A stretch of DNA of 64,000 bases from Erythrocercus mccallii (Eukaryota; Chordata; Aves; Passeriformes; Dicruridae), in contig VZRG01002382.1 of NCBI GenBank assembly GCA_013397435.1, forward strand, positions 41,556 to 105,555, read 5' to 3'. Made by a program: the position numbers and the translations under genes. Position 1 is the first letter of the stretch. Each line of letters begins with the position of its first letter. Below are positions 1 through 11,800 of this stretch, piece after piece. The notes under the pieces are model-generated. The model made no database searches, had not been told where the DNA came from, and saw only the letters and a list, made by a program, of their open reading frames with translations.

Positions 1-2768
1 AAACTAAGCTGCATCTGATACAAAGAAAAAAAATCTGAATTAAACTGAGGTTAGCAATCCTGACCTGACCTTGGCTCTTTCTTCATAATTTATGCAGTAT
101 TTCCATCCTAAAGATTATGAATTGTTCTCTAGAGTTGTTTCGTTTCGATGGAGGTGTCCCTGATAATTACTAGAATTTAATCAAGCAATGCAAGCTAATG
201 AGAGCTTAAAACTTGTATTACGTAAGCAGAAAACAGGGAGAGATTTTTCATAGTAGATAATTTTCTGTTTGAGCACCACTGTTGAAGTATCTCCAACAAA
301 AATACCCTCACAGTGAACTTCCTAGAAGGAAGCAGTAGTGCAGAGCAGGCTAGGATGGAACTGTAGAGGTAATTTCTGGGTACAGTACCTCCCCATCTAG
401 CCCTGCCTCCTGCTCACAACAAAGGGAAAAGGCAAAAAAGTTCATCAGTGTCTTTCACTACTGAGAAACTGTTTTTGTTCAAAAATTGCTTGTAATTAAA
501 ACTGCGAAATCCATAGAACATGAAATGCTAAAAGACTGAATTGGCAGTGTAATAAATCAACATCAATGGAATTTGACAAGTGTATTTGGAAACTGGATTC
601 AGTACTGCCACAAGTTTTATAGTGCAAGTTCATTAAGTTCCGAAAATCAATTTAAAAAAAAAAAGGTAATGTGACTTACAATACTAGATTTTCCTGCTTG
701 TACTGAGGTTTCTTCTGTTGAGGCATTAATGAATCATGTGCTGTGCACTCCTGAACCAGAGATGATGATTGTTTTGGCTGCTTGGAGAGGGCCTGGCTTT
801 AGGATGGCATTCAGTGTCACTGGTAGCAGTGCCAGTGTTCATCACAGCAGAGTCATGAGCCATCAGCCCGTGGAGGTAGCAAAGTACAAACCAAGGTTTA
901 TCAGAGAATCAGGTGTTTGGCTGGAACATCCCTGAAGACACAGCTGTTCCTTTGCAGTTTTTTCACAACACTTCTCAGTAACAGCCTTCAACATGCAGTG
1001 ACCATGCTGGAGAGGACTTGAAACTGGGCCCACAACTTCCCACACTCCCACCCTGGTGCCAAATTAATGGTCCCCTAAGCACACACACCTCTGTGCACCT
1101 GCAGACTCATAACTCATATCTCATACTGATGTGGGCAAGCCCTTGTGCAAATCAGGAGTGTAATTTTCCAATGCTTTTTGGTTGATATGTGTTGATATTG
1201 TTGATATGTGAAATGCCTACACGTGAAAATCCAGTAGAAAGTAAGAGAAGTGTTTGTCTAATCAATTGTAACATGTTTAGGACATTACATAGCCACCATA
1301 CTATGTTGCTAGAGGGTATTTTTACTATTTTGTAGCTTAGACATTTTTATAACTATTTCTTAAAAGTTCAGCAGATGACAGTGGCATATCCTGATTGTTG
1401 TCATCATAAGGCACAGAAATATTTTTGCTAGAATTGTAGAGGGGCTGGAAAATATGTTTGTAAGTTCATGTAAAGATGACATTAAACTATTTAAAAGGGC
1501 AAAAAGCTTTCTTTTTCACTGGATTTTTTTTTTTTTGGTTTATAATGGGAGCACTGGCTGAATCTTTCCATCTGCTGTGCTGGCTGTTACTGCAGATGGT
1601 CATAATCTGTACATATGGCATGTGCATATATAAACTGAAATCAGGGTTGTCTTGGAGTAAAAGCAGGCCCACAACAGGAGCTTGGGTGCCTAACACAACA
1701 GTGTTGGTGAAGGGGATAATTTAGAGCATTTTCATTTTCTATGGGATATTTACATGGAATTAGGGAAAGTATTTCCTCTTCACTGGAAAAGAAGAAAAAA
1801 AAAATCACTCAGCTCTTTTATGTTAAATTCTGGATCTGCAATTTATTTGAAATCAGGTGTTGGCTTCAGCTGTGCCTTGAATTTGTGTTAGGTTTGGGTT
1901 AAATGAGGACAACACCAAACTCTCATAAATTTCACAGTCAGCCTAGCTTTGGAGTCTCTGCTTCTAACTCACAGCTGGAGGAGGGATTTTCTCATTAGAA
2001 AAAGGCCTTCCAGTAAGCATATAATGAAATAAAAGTCTTCAGAAATTAAATGGTCTTTAGATCTGAAGTTTCTGTTTAAGTCAATCTCACTACCATTAAA
2101 TAGTCATTGAAACTCATAATAATCAAAGAAGTGCCAAAAACCCCTTGTCTTCAAAAGCAGAACTTGCTGGTGCATCAGGTGCTCAGCAGGCAGTTAAGCT
2201 GTTCTGCACCTGTGGTGCCCAGTTAGCGATGCTGAAAACTTCCTGTTGATTATTGGCTCATGAACCAAGTTTAAAAAATTGCTTTCATAAAGTTTTTAAC
2301 TTCTCATAGACATTCTGGAAAGTTAGGAAAAATACTCCAATATTCATGTGGTGTGCAGAAAAACTCTAAAAGCACTTACGAAACTTTTAGCAACAAGTCC
2401 TGAGAAGAAGTCATTGGAAAAGCAAGACATGAAGAATTTATCAGATATATAATCAAATGTATTTTTAACATTTCCTCTACCTTTACTAATATCCTCTGTA
2501 TTATAGCTTATTTGCAACATTTGCTCGTTCATCAGACAAGCAAATTGTCAGCACGGATAAAGTCATGACTGTTATTCCCTTTTTTCCTCCTTTCTTAACA
2601 TCTACTCTTCTGTTCTCTTTACTAACCTTTCTACCTTTCTTGTACTAGGAAAAGGCTTTACAGATTCAGCTACAAGGCTAGAAAATGAAAATATAGTAAC
2701 TTTAAAAGAGTTGCTGCCACTCTAATAAAACTTTATAAAGTGCTTTTTCTTTTTCTCTCTCATTACAG
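1..2768 (+). other. SPHKAP: SPHKAP intron (left part cut by window edge)
   Basis: This is AT-rich intron sequence before the first visible exon. I looked for the preceding human exon motif (DYWLQNQRMPCQIGF) and did not find it. The only structure noted is a small imperfect tandem of ttgatatgtg at 1182-1210. The short open frames here look random. Confidence 0.8.
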
Positions 2769-2828
2769 GTTTGTTTTGTGAATTTAGATGCCAACAGAGA
2801 TGATTGCAGCGATGAGCAAGTGAAACAG
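2769..2828 (+). CDS. SPHKAP: SPHKAP exon (first in window), 20 codons
   Basis: The acceptor is cattacag and the donor is gtaaat. The 60 nt encode VCFVNLDANRDDCSDEQVKQ, starting and ending on whole codons. This matches the human stretch VCFVNLDVNKDEC. The exon is too short to be found by open-frame length alone. The preceding exon is not in the window. Confidence 0.93.
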
Positions 2829-5800
2829 GTAAATGCATAGGTCTTAGAAACATGCACAATGGATCTATTCAGGCCCACCAGACTCTCCAGTAAAAATACA
2901 TATTAAAATTCTATGAACAAATCAAAGCCAACCCTAGATTTTTAAGTGCTACAGAGAGCAATGCATAAGGAATTTAAAACTGTCTCAACACTAGACTATG
3001 TTACATTGCATCTCTTATTCCTATCCCAGAAATTTGCAATGGATTGTTGCAGTCCGAATTTACAGCAGTTATATGAGTAGATTTCTTGCTTTTATCAGAG
3101 AAGTGAACATGGACATGTCATACATCCTTTTTTTTTGTAATTTGGCATAATACTACATAAAAAGAGTTTCTGGTGTCCTGCTCTGCCACTAGTTTCTGAT
3201 TTCTTTCTCTGTCCTACTGCCAAAAAGCCTCTGAAAATTCTCCGCTCATCTAGGTCTTGTTCAGCTGAGCTGTGTTAGTCAAACTGCACATAGGTAGATT
3301 ATGTGCTCTTGAGGAGGGGGTGTTGATAAAACAGAACTAAAGGTGTGTAACTTTAACTGAAAGTTACAAGGGTAGGAAAAAAAAATATTTAAAAAGCAAT
3401 AAAAACCCTTGGTTATTTTACAAGCACTGAGACAAACTATGATACGGTATTTAAAGCACATACCACAGTGTGTGTTTTAAAAACACAGAAAACAAGAAAA
3501 ACACAAACCACAGAAATAAACCCTTAAATCTGCAGAAGTCATGTTTTAAAGAAAGGGCCTGGTGTCACTTTTGTGCTTACATCTTCCTTTATCCGTTCCT
3601 TTTCATCATTCTGGCTCAGTGCCCACGTTTGACACACCAATACAGAAGCAATATGTAGTGAGTGAACACAGGTAGGATCTCCTGACAGTAACCAGGGAGC
3701 TCCTTGGTTAAACCATTAGTTCATTTGCTGGAAACACTTTTAGCTCATAGAACAACCAGTGCTGGCACCTTGATGGCTCCTGCAAGTCATTTGTTAGCAG
3801 GAACAGTTTTTCTCTGCTGTTTTCTGCATCCTGGATCTGTGAAAATTCAGTTGTCAAAAATAAATATGGCATCTTGCAGCAAAGTGATTTTTCTATTGAA
3901 TCAGCAAGTTAACTGTGCAGAACAGCTTGATAGGTTTTGCTTTATTGAAGCCACAGAAGCACTGGTTGTTTTCTAAAATTCAGTGGTTTTATTGTTGTTT
4001 ACAGTGTTTGTTGAGGAGCAAAAGCTATAAGAGGAAACACCAAAAGTTTCTCCCTCAATCTTAGAACTAGACATCTGTTCTCACTTTTCAGTGCAGGTAA
4101 TAAAAATTCCCGACTAGCACAGGTGCTATGCATTCTTTTCCAAGAGGAAACTCCCTCATCCCCATTTTTGTGTCTAATAAGCAGGTTTTGTAAATTATCA
4201 TTGAGTGGCATGGAATTTTATACAATACAGTGTTGTGGTGAAAGCATTTCTTCAAAGCATTTTGAAGATGTTAGCACAGCTGTTTTTCATATGAAATATA
4301 TAAATATTTACTATTGGGTACTCGATTTACTAATAGGTACTGTTAGGATTTTGTATTACTGATTGAACCTTGAAATGGGTTAAATTGAGGGGTTTTGTGT
4401 AAAATAATCCTGCTTCCAGATTTCTTTTTTTTTTTTTGAAGAAAAGGTAAAGAAGTGAAGTAAAAGATACCTAAAATGCCATAACTTTCTACCTAAGAAA
4501 TCTGATAAAATCTGGCCATTTAGGCGGTAGAAAAATAGAGATACTTCAGGAAGTGTTTGTAATAGCAGAAAGGTTATAATTTGAAAAAAATAGTATGAGA
4601 ACTTTATGCTACAGCGAAACATCAAACTGAATTGAAGCACTGAATTCAGTTATGTCACATAAAAATACTTAGTCTCATCTGAAGATCAGTCCTCTGCAAA
4701 GTAAACGGTTTCCCAATATTGATTTAGGTTTTCTCAGCCAGAAAGGTTTATTATATCTAATTTAATCCAAGGAAAAATAACAGTACTGCAAGCTTAATAT
4801 TTTGGGGATGAAAAGGAAAAAAAGTGAAGTATTGTTGCCTTTGTTAGTAACTCAAGCAGATGGCTGGGTGCCCAAATCTGCACTCCCTGAAGGGCTTTGC
4901 CACGTGTTCTGCACTAACACACGGGCCGTGGTGGTGCAGAGAATGGAGGTGGTATTTACTCTGCCCCTGCTCTAAGGGGTCAGCCTTGGTTCTCTGTTCA
5001 CGGAACAAGGACAGCGATGTCCTTGGCAGAGAGAATGGCATTCTCAGAGTAGGTATTGTCCTTTTGGCCTGGATTTTGTTCACAAAGGAGCACAAGTGTC
5101 CCCTTGCATGTGCTGTGGGTAATACAGATCTTCTGTACGGCATCACTGATGCTGTGACTATTACTGCTTTTGCCTCTAACAAGAATGTAACATATAGGGA
5201 GTGATTGTATCATTACAAATAGAAGGTCATGAAGGTACACAGTGTAACAGCTAAGAAAGGCATTTTTCATGAATCTCCAATATTTTTGCTGTTCTGAGTT
5301 TAGCATTGCATCAATTTGGTTGGTAATTTCCAGGTAACTTCCACTGGTTTGTTGCTAGTCATATGCATGGGGGAAAACAGGAAGATCTGCTCTGTTCTCA
5401 TCACCATACTTACTGAACCTTCTGTGTTTTCAGACCATGAGAGACACTCTTTTCACAGTCTAAGGAACTCACATGTAATAGGAAGTATTTAGGTGCACCA
5501 ATCCAATCAAGCTGTTTAGCACGTGACAATGTGAGGGATGGCAAATTGTCCTGCTGGACACTTGAGCAAAAATTTATACTGTTACCCTTGTCTTGTGTCT
5601 CAAAAGAAAGAATGTTCATTTTAATGCTGCCAGTTCTATTCTTGATCTACTTGAAATAATACTTTCAAGTGAGCTTTCTAAAAGGATGCCTATAAGTGAT
5701 ATTTCATTTTAATATTTATAACTATACAACTCAGACTTCATTACCTAAGAGCAAAATCTCTGTTTTAAACTACAGAAGTTGATCAGTGTATCGCCTAATC

Positions 5801-8800
5801 TCCCCAAACTCATCAGTTCCATGAACGTACAGCCGCCGAAGGAAAATGAAATAGTCCTGCTGAGTGGATTGACGTCAGGAAACCTTCAGGCTGATTATGA
5901 GGTTCCCCAGGTAGGAGTCAAACTCATCTTTAAGAACATACCATGCCTGCGAAGGATGGAATTTGGAAAATGGGAAAAACGAACCTAAAAGCAAAGACCT
6001 AAGATGAATTTGAGACGAGTGGAAGTTTGCAAACATACAACAACAGCCTTTATCAGACAGATTTAAGTGTGTGGTGCATGGTGGGGGGACACACACCGTG
6101 TACACAAAGATAGCTAAGAGATCCTGCTATTTATTCCCTCTGGATCCTGCAGATGTCTGGGTTGCAGCTGGTAATGTTTTAAACCACATTAGCACTTGAT
6201 CCTTCAGGGGAGGTAGGCACTGGTGGCAGAGATGACTGTTTCCTAAGCCCAGATTTCAAGAGTAGCAGAAGGGCAGCAGAGGAGGAAAGGAAAGAGGCAA
6301 CACTTCTGTGCATAGAGCTGGGCCAGGGGACAGCTCCTACAGACTCCCTTTCCAGTGGTCTTGCCACTTCCCACTTTCATTCCCAATCCATCTTCACCTC
6401 TCAACTTCATTAAAACTGCAGAGTTACCCTGGAGTACAAAACTGTCTCAACAAATCTAAAACATGAACAGGTATTGCCAAGTTTGTCTGCTGCAGATAAG
6501 AAAAGCAGGAAACTTTCTTTCACTGAAATTACCTTGTGTACAAAAAAGCCTTCCTGCAGCAGACCCTGAGACAGCTGTATTGCAAAGATTGCTGCATTTT
6601 ATGGTGTACCAGTAAGCTGATCATTAAAGAGAGCAATTACCTGGTTATTGAGCTTTCTTGCCATTCATGACTAATGGCTGAATTTAGAAATCTTTAATGA
6701 CAAGCACAAGGCTGTGGTGGGAGCAATGGAGCGCCAAACCCCACATCCCAAGACATTGCAATACACACAGGGGTGGTCTGAGACCCAAACAAGGTGACTG
6801 AAATACCCAAGTCACCTCTGTCTCCACAAGCCTACAGACACTGAGACTGGCGGCCCTCTCAGAGAGAATGAAGGCAAGAGGCAAACAGGATCTAAATAAA
6901 TTTCTGTCAAGTAAAGATTTGTATTGAGACTGGTTGAGATTTATTGCCCAGATATGCCAAAGTCATCCTATTGTTTGGCTTTCAGAGAAATTCATTTGTA
7001 AGGTAACTGGCAGAGTTTTTGTAAAAGGATTTTTATTCCACCATTCAACCATTTTCACAAAGTACAAACCCCACAAACTGTGGATTGGGGAAAAAGCAAG
7101 AGAATGTCTGATCTAAGGCTGCATCTGTTTTTCATAACATTTTTCACAATACGGTGCATGCTTAAGTCTGATTCAATTTCATAGCAGCTACCTAATCTAT
7201 CTTTTCTGTTTTAACACACTAATTTATCAGGTTTGCTGTTCAGACACATTTTTTATGTGGAAAGGAAGAGCAAGCTAATAAACATATTAATCCAGCAAAC
7301 ACTCATCCCACACTCTTTATTAGTGGGTATTTGATTTGCATTCACAGTCAAAGACAGAAGGTCCAAGATGGCATCACCTAATGTTAGATACTGTGCAAAT
7401 GCCCAGGGGATCCAGGGCATCTAAGCCTAAAGCTTCTGCCTCAATCCAATCCAAAGTTGGTCCCACTCAAGCTGCCTCTTTCCTGGGAGCCTGAGTTCAA
7501 AGCACAACATCACAAGCTGCAAAAGCTTGGCTTTAGTTCAGGGTACATCCATACAACAAGCATGGTCCCATGCTGAGACATCGACTCAGCTCTGTTGTAT
7601 AAATGTCCAACTGTTTTAATATCAGTAAAATGAGGATAGCAAGAGTTCCTTCCTCTCAGTTTCTGTCCTTTCAACTTCATGGTACAGCTTATGTAGAGAA
7701 GGCAGTTTTATATAAAGTCTGAGCATATTGTGCACTGGAGCCCCATTTCCAGTGGGAGGTTGTATTGACCTGAAATAATGGGGCTTTGGACAAAGAGGGA
7801 ATGAGAGGAAGAACAGCAAAGAAACAAAATAAAACACTATTTAAAAATGGTCTGTTGGAACATCTAAAGGTGATCTGCTCTTCACAATCTTATCAGCCAG
7901 TGCTTACAGGGCTGTCTTGAAACAAGCATTGCAACAGAAATGATCATACCCACAAACAATTCTCTCCAGAGAGGTAATACTGGGTTGTGTGAGGCCATTA
8001 TTAACAGCATGGCAGATGACTAACATCAAATAAGTCTCTTTCATTAAAACAAGTTGATTGAAAACAAGCAACTTGGCGATTTCAACAAAATTTCCAAGTA
8101 TCCCCTATGATACAGCTGAGTCCTCTACTAAAACACTTGTATAACAAAAGCTGTCAGTCCAAGAAATCTTATTTTGGCATACATGTAACTGCACATTGTT
8201 ACTAACATTGAAATGACAAATCATACTGCATCTTTGCAACAGAACATTCCTGAGATATTAATAGAGGGAAGCTTAAAATAAGTTTTATTTTTTAATTGAA
8301 TAACTGAGATTCTTTTCCCCTCTAGTGTCCTTGGCTGGCAGATGTCTGCTTGGTTCAGTGTGCGAGGGGCGACAGGAGGAACAGCGCAAGCTGCATCATT
8401 TTTGAAATAAACAAGTTTCTGATTGGACTTGAGCTTGTTCAGGAGAGGCAGCTGCAGATAGAAACTCGTGTCCTAAAGCCTGAGGATGACACAAACTGCT
8501 CCGTGTCCTCAATAGAAGAAGATTTCCTCACGGCCTCCGAGCACCTTGAGGATGACAACGAGGCTGATGAATATAAAGCTGGTAAAAGCAGGGGGACTGA
8601 GCATAATTCTGCTGTTGTTCATACTGCAAAAGAGCTATAGCAATGCTCACAGAAATTGCACTTGATTTATGCATATGTAATTTGGAAAATGGACAGTCAT
8701 TCATATTTTTAAGTTTTTGTTTAAAGACTGGGTACATGGCTGTGCAGTACTTTTTACAGAAGAGTAATGGAGTATGAAGTTGTGCAGCTCTTTTCTTTTA

Positions 8801-11800
8801 AAAGTCATGAGTTACTCTGCAAAAGCTAATTTTTTATTTTTCTTAACAGGTCATGAAAAGTTAAATGTTTCAGAAGCATCTTCAGATGTCAAAAAAAGTA
8901 AAGGAAAGGGATTTGAAAACATTCACTATAGAAAAGCCAGGTTGCCATTCATTCTTGAAGGGAACTGCATTAATAAAGATAATGCAGCTGCTCAGGTCTC
9001 CGAAGCTGTGAATGTTGTGGCTGAAGATGGCATCTCACAACCTGAAGATAAGTCAGACCAGGAAATACTGTGGCAGAAGGAACTAGCTGAAAAAGGTAGT
9101 TCATCATTTAGTACTACTAATTTGACTAGTGGGGTTGAAAACTCAGCACTCATGTTAGAAGATGTATCTGTAACCAAAATGGCTAAAGAGCAGCTGGAGC
9201 CTCTGGGTGACCCCACAACAAAACACAGCAGCAAGACAGACGGGGAAGGTTGTGCAGGTATCAGGAAAACTGATCCTCCCTCCCACAACGAGCAGGTGAC
9301 CACAGGTCAATATGCCACAAATTTAGCAGAATCTGTTCTGCAGGATGCATTCATTAGACTATCACAGTCTCGACCGAGTTTCAGTGAGGAGGCTGCAGTC
9401 AGCATCTCTGTAGGAAGCTCCTGTAAGTCAGAAGATGTATCTGCTTCCCGATCATGGAATGAACTTCCAAAGATTGTCATAGTGCAAAGTCCGGACAGTT
9501 CTGAGAATGCGCCTGACTGGCCAGGGTCTGCCTTCCCCAGCCTGAGCCACTGGGCTGAGGCAGAAAACTCCACTGAAGTTTCAGATAACTTTGAGGAAGA
9601 ACATTCAAATGGACATGACCAAAGTGCACTGGAAGTGGCTCTGGCTTGTGCAGCCACTGTCATTGGAACCATTTCCAGTCCCCAGGCTGCAGAAAAGTTC
9701 TGCCGGGACCAGGAAGTCACATACTTGAGAAGTGGAGTGACTGCTAATGAAGAGGAGCACACAGCATCCTCACAGCTCCCTGATGACTGTGCTGGCACGG
9801 AATACTCGTTCCCGTCTGCGCTCTGTGGAATGACTCAAGTGGCAAGTGCTGTAGCCATCTGTGGCCTGGGGGAAACGAAGGAGGAGAAGTACCCTGCAAC
9901 TGCCAGTGGACTTCTGTCTGCTGCTCAGGCCTCTGCAGCCATTACTCTGCATTGCAGCTTGGCTGTAGGAAGCAGCATGGAGAAGCTGAATGAGAGCATT
10001 GCGCAGGCACTTGTCGCAGAGGCATCCGTAATTCTGACAAAACCCAACACATACAAAAATGTGGGGCATTTTATGGAATCCATAAATGGGAAAATTATTG
10101 ACACAGCAGCAAGGCCACGTATTCCACGTGCTGATGGAGTAATCAGGGACGAACTTGCACAAAATTTATCCAATATTATTCTACGACATTCTATGGAAGA
10201 GGTTAGGAAGAAGAGACAGCTACAAGCCTATTCAGAGGATGGCTCAAGTACACAAGACATTTTCACAGAGACTGCAAACGAGTTGCTTTTTAATATAATA
10301 TATTTCACTTGCAAAAAGATGAACGACATAAGGCAAGTTGAAGAGTGTTCTCTTCTCTTTTCTGAGGGCACAAAAGCAGAGAAAGTAACAAGAGCAGAAG
10401 GATGGCCAACACTGGCAACAGCATGTGAAACTTCACACAGCCCCCTTGATCACTCTGCTGCTAAGTCATATGGTACATCCTACAGCACCAGTACTAGCAA
10501 AGATCTTGAAAAGGTCACAAGCACTTGCAAGAGTAATATGAAAGATGTAAATAGCAATGAAACACTGAATTCAGAACCAAGTGGAAATACAGGGCATAAC
10601 ACACTTGGTGCAAAAACATCTCCCAAGAAGAGATACCTGAAAAGAACTGCACGAGACTGTTACAAATCTCCAAATCAGAGTAACAATCATCATCAGAAGA
10701 AAGACTACAGATCCTTTTCAGACAGAGAAAATACCTTTGCAAACAGTGAATGCAGGCACGGTGTTCAAGAACAGCTGTCATCCAGTGCCACTGTAAATAC
10801 CGAAAACCAAGCCAAGATTAAGTGTGATTCTGTGCTAAATAATGATGTTCAGCTTAGCTTGTCTTTGTTAGGAAACCATGTCTTGCTTCCTTCTCAGCCT
10901 GTGCTACAGGTGAAAAATTCAAGGGACAAATATTGTGTAACAGACTTTGCAGAAGAATTGGCAGAAACAGTTGTCTCTATGGCAACAGAAATAGCTGCCA
11001 TTTGTCTAGAAAATTCAAATGGCAAGCAACCCTGGTTCTGTGCATGGAAGAGAGGCAATGAATATCTGGTGACCCAGAGTTTATCATGCAGAACCATGAA
11101 AAGGAAGAAGGAAACCCATACCAATGGTTCTGTGGTTCGGAAGCACAGGGCACCTCGGCTTAGTGAGATCAAAAGAAAGACAGATGAGCACCCCGAGCTA
11201 AAGGAAAAATTGATGAATCGGGTAGTAGATGAATCTATAAACCTTGAGGACACACCAGATTCAGTCAATCTCTTTGCAAATGAAGTGGCTGCCAAGATCA
11301 TGAACCTCACCGAGCTCTCCATGGTTGACAGCATCTGGCAAGGTCCAAACCACCCCAGAAACAGACTGCACTGTGAAAGGTGGAGCCGAGCCAAAGCCTC
11401 AAGCTGTGAGAGCATACCAGAGGAGGACTCAGATTCCAAAGCCTCTTTCAATACCCTAGGCCTCATGAGCAGCTTTGGTCACTCTCTGAGCCAGACAAGC
11501 TCTGTCTCAAAGCAGTCTAGTTGTGAAAGCATTACAGATGAATTTTCAAGATATATGGTGAACCAGATGGAAAACGAAGGAAGAGGGTTTGATTTATTAC
11601 TGGATTATTATGCAGGAAAAAATGCGAACAATATCTTAACTTCTGCCTTGCAACAGGTGGCCAAGAAAAATGGCCATCTTAATGTAAGACCAAGTTGCCC
11701 ATCCAAACAGTCCAGCACAGAAAGCATAACGGAAGAATTCTATAGGTATATGCTAAGAGAAATCGAAAAGGAAAATAAAGAAAATTCATCATCTCGGAAT

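Noticed and set aside
1182..1210. Small tandem of ttgatatgtg
   Set aside because: Only two and a half imperfect units; ordinary slippage.
8774..8849. Upstream start of the long SPHKAP frame at 8774
   Set aside because: A polypyrimidine tract and acceptor ending at 8849, with exact phase continuity from the exon at 8326-8581, show that this part is intron.
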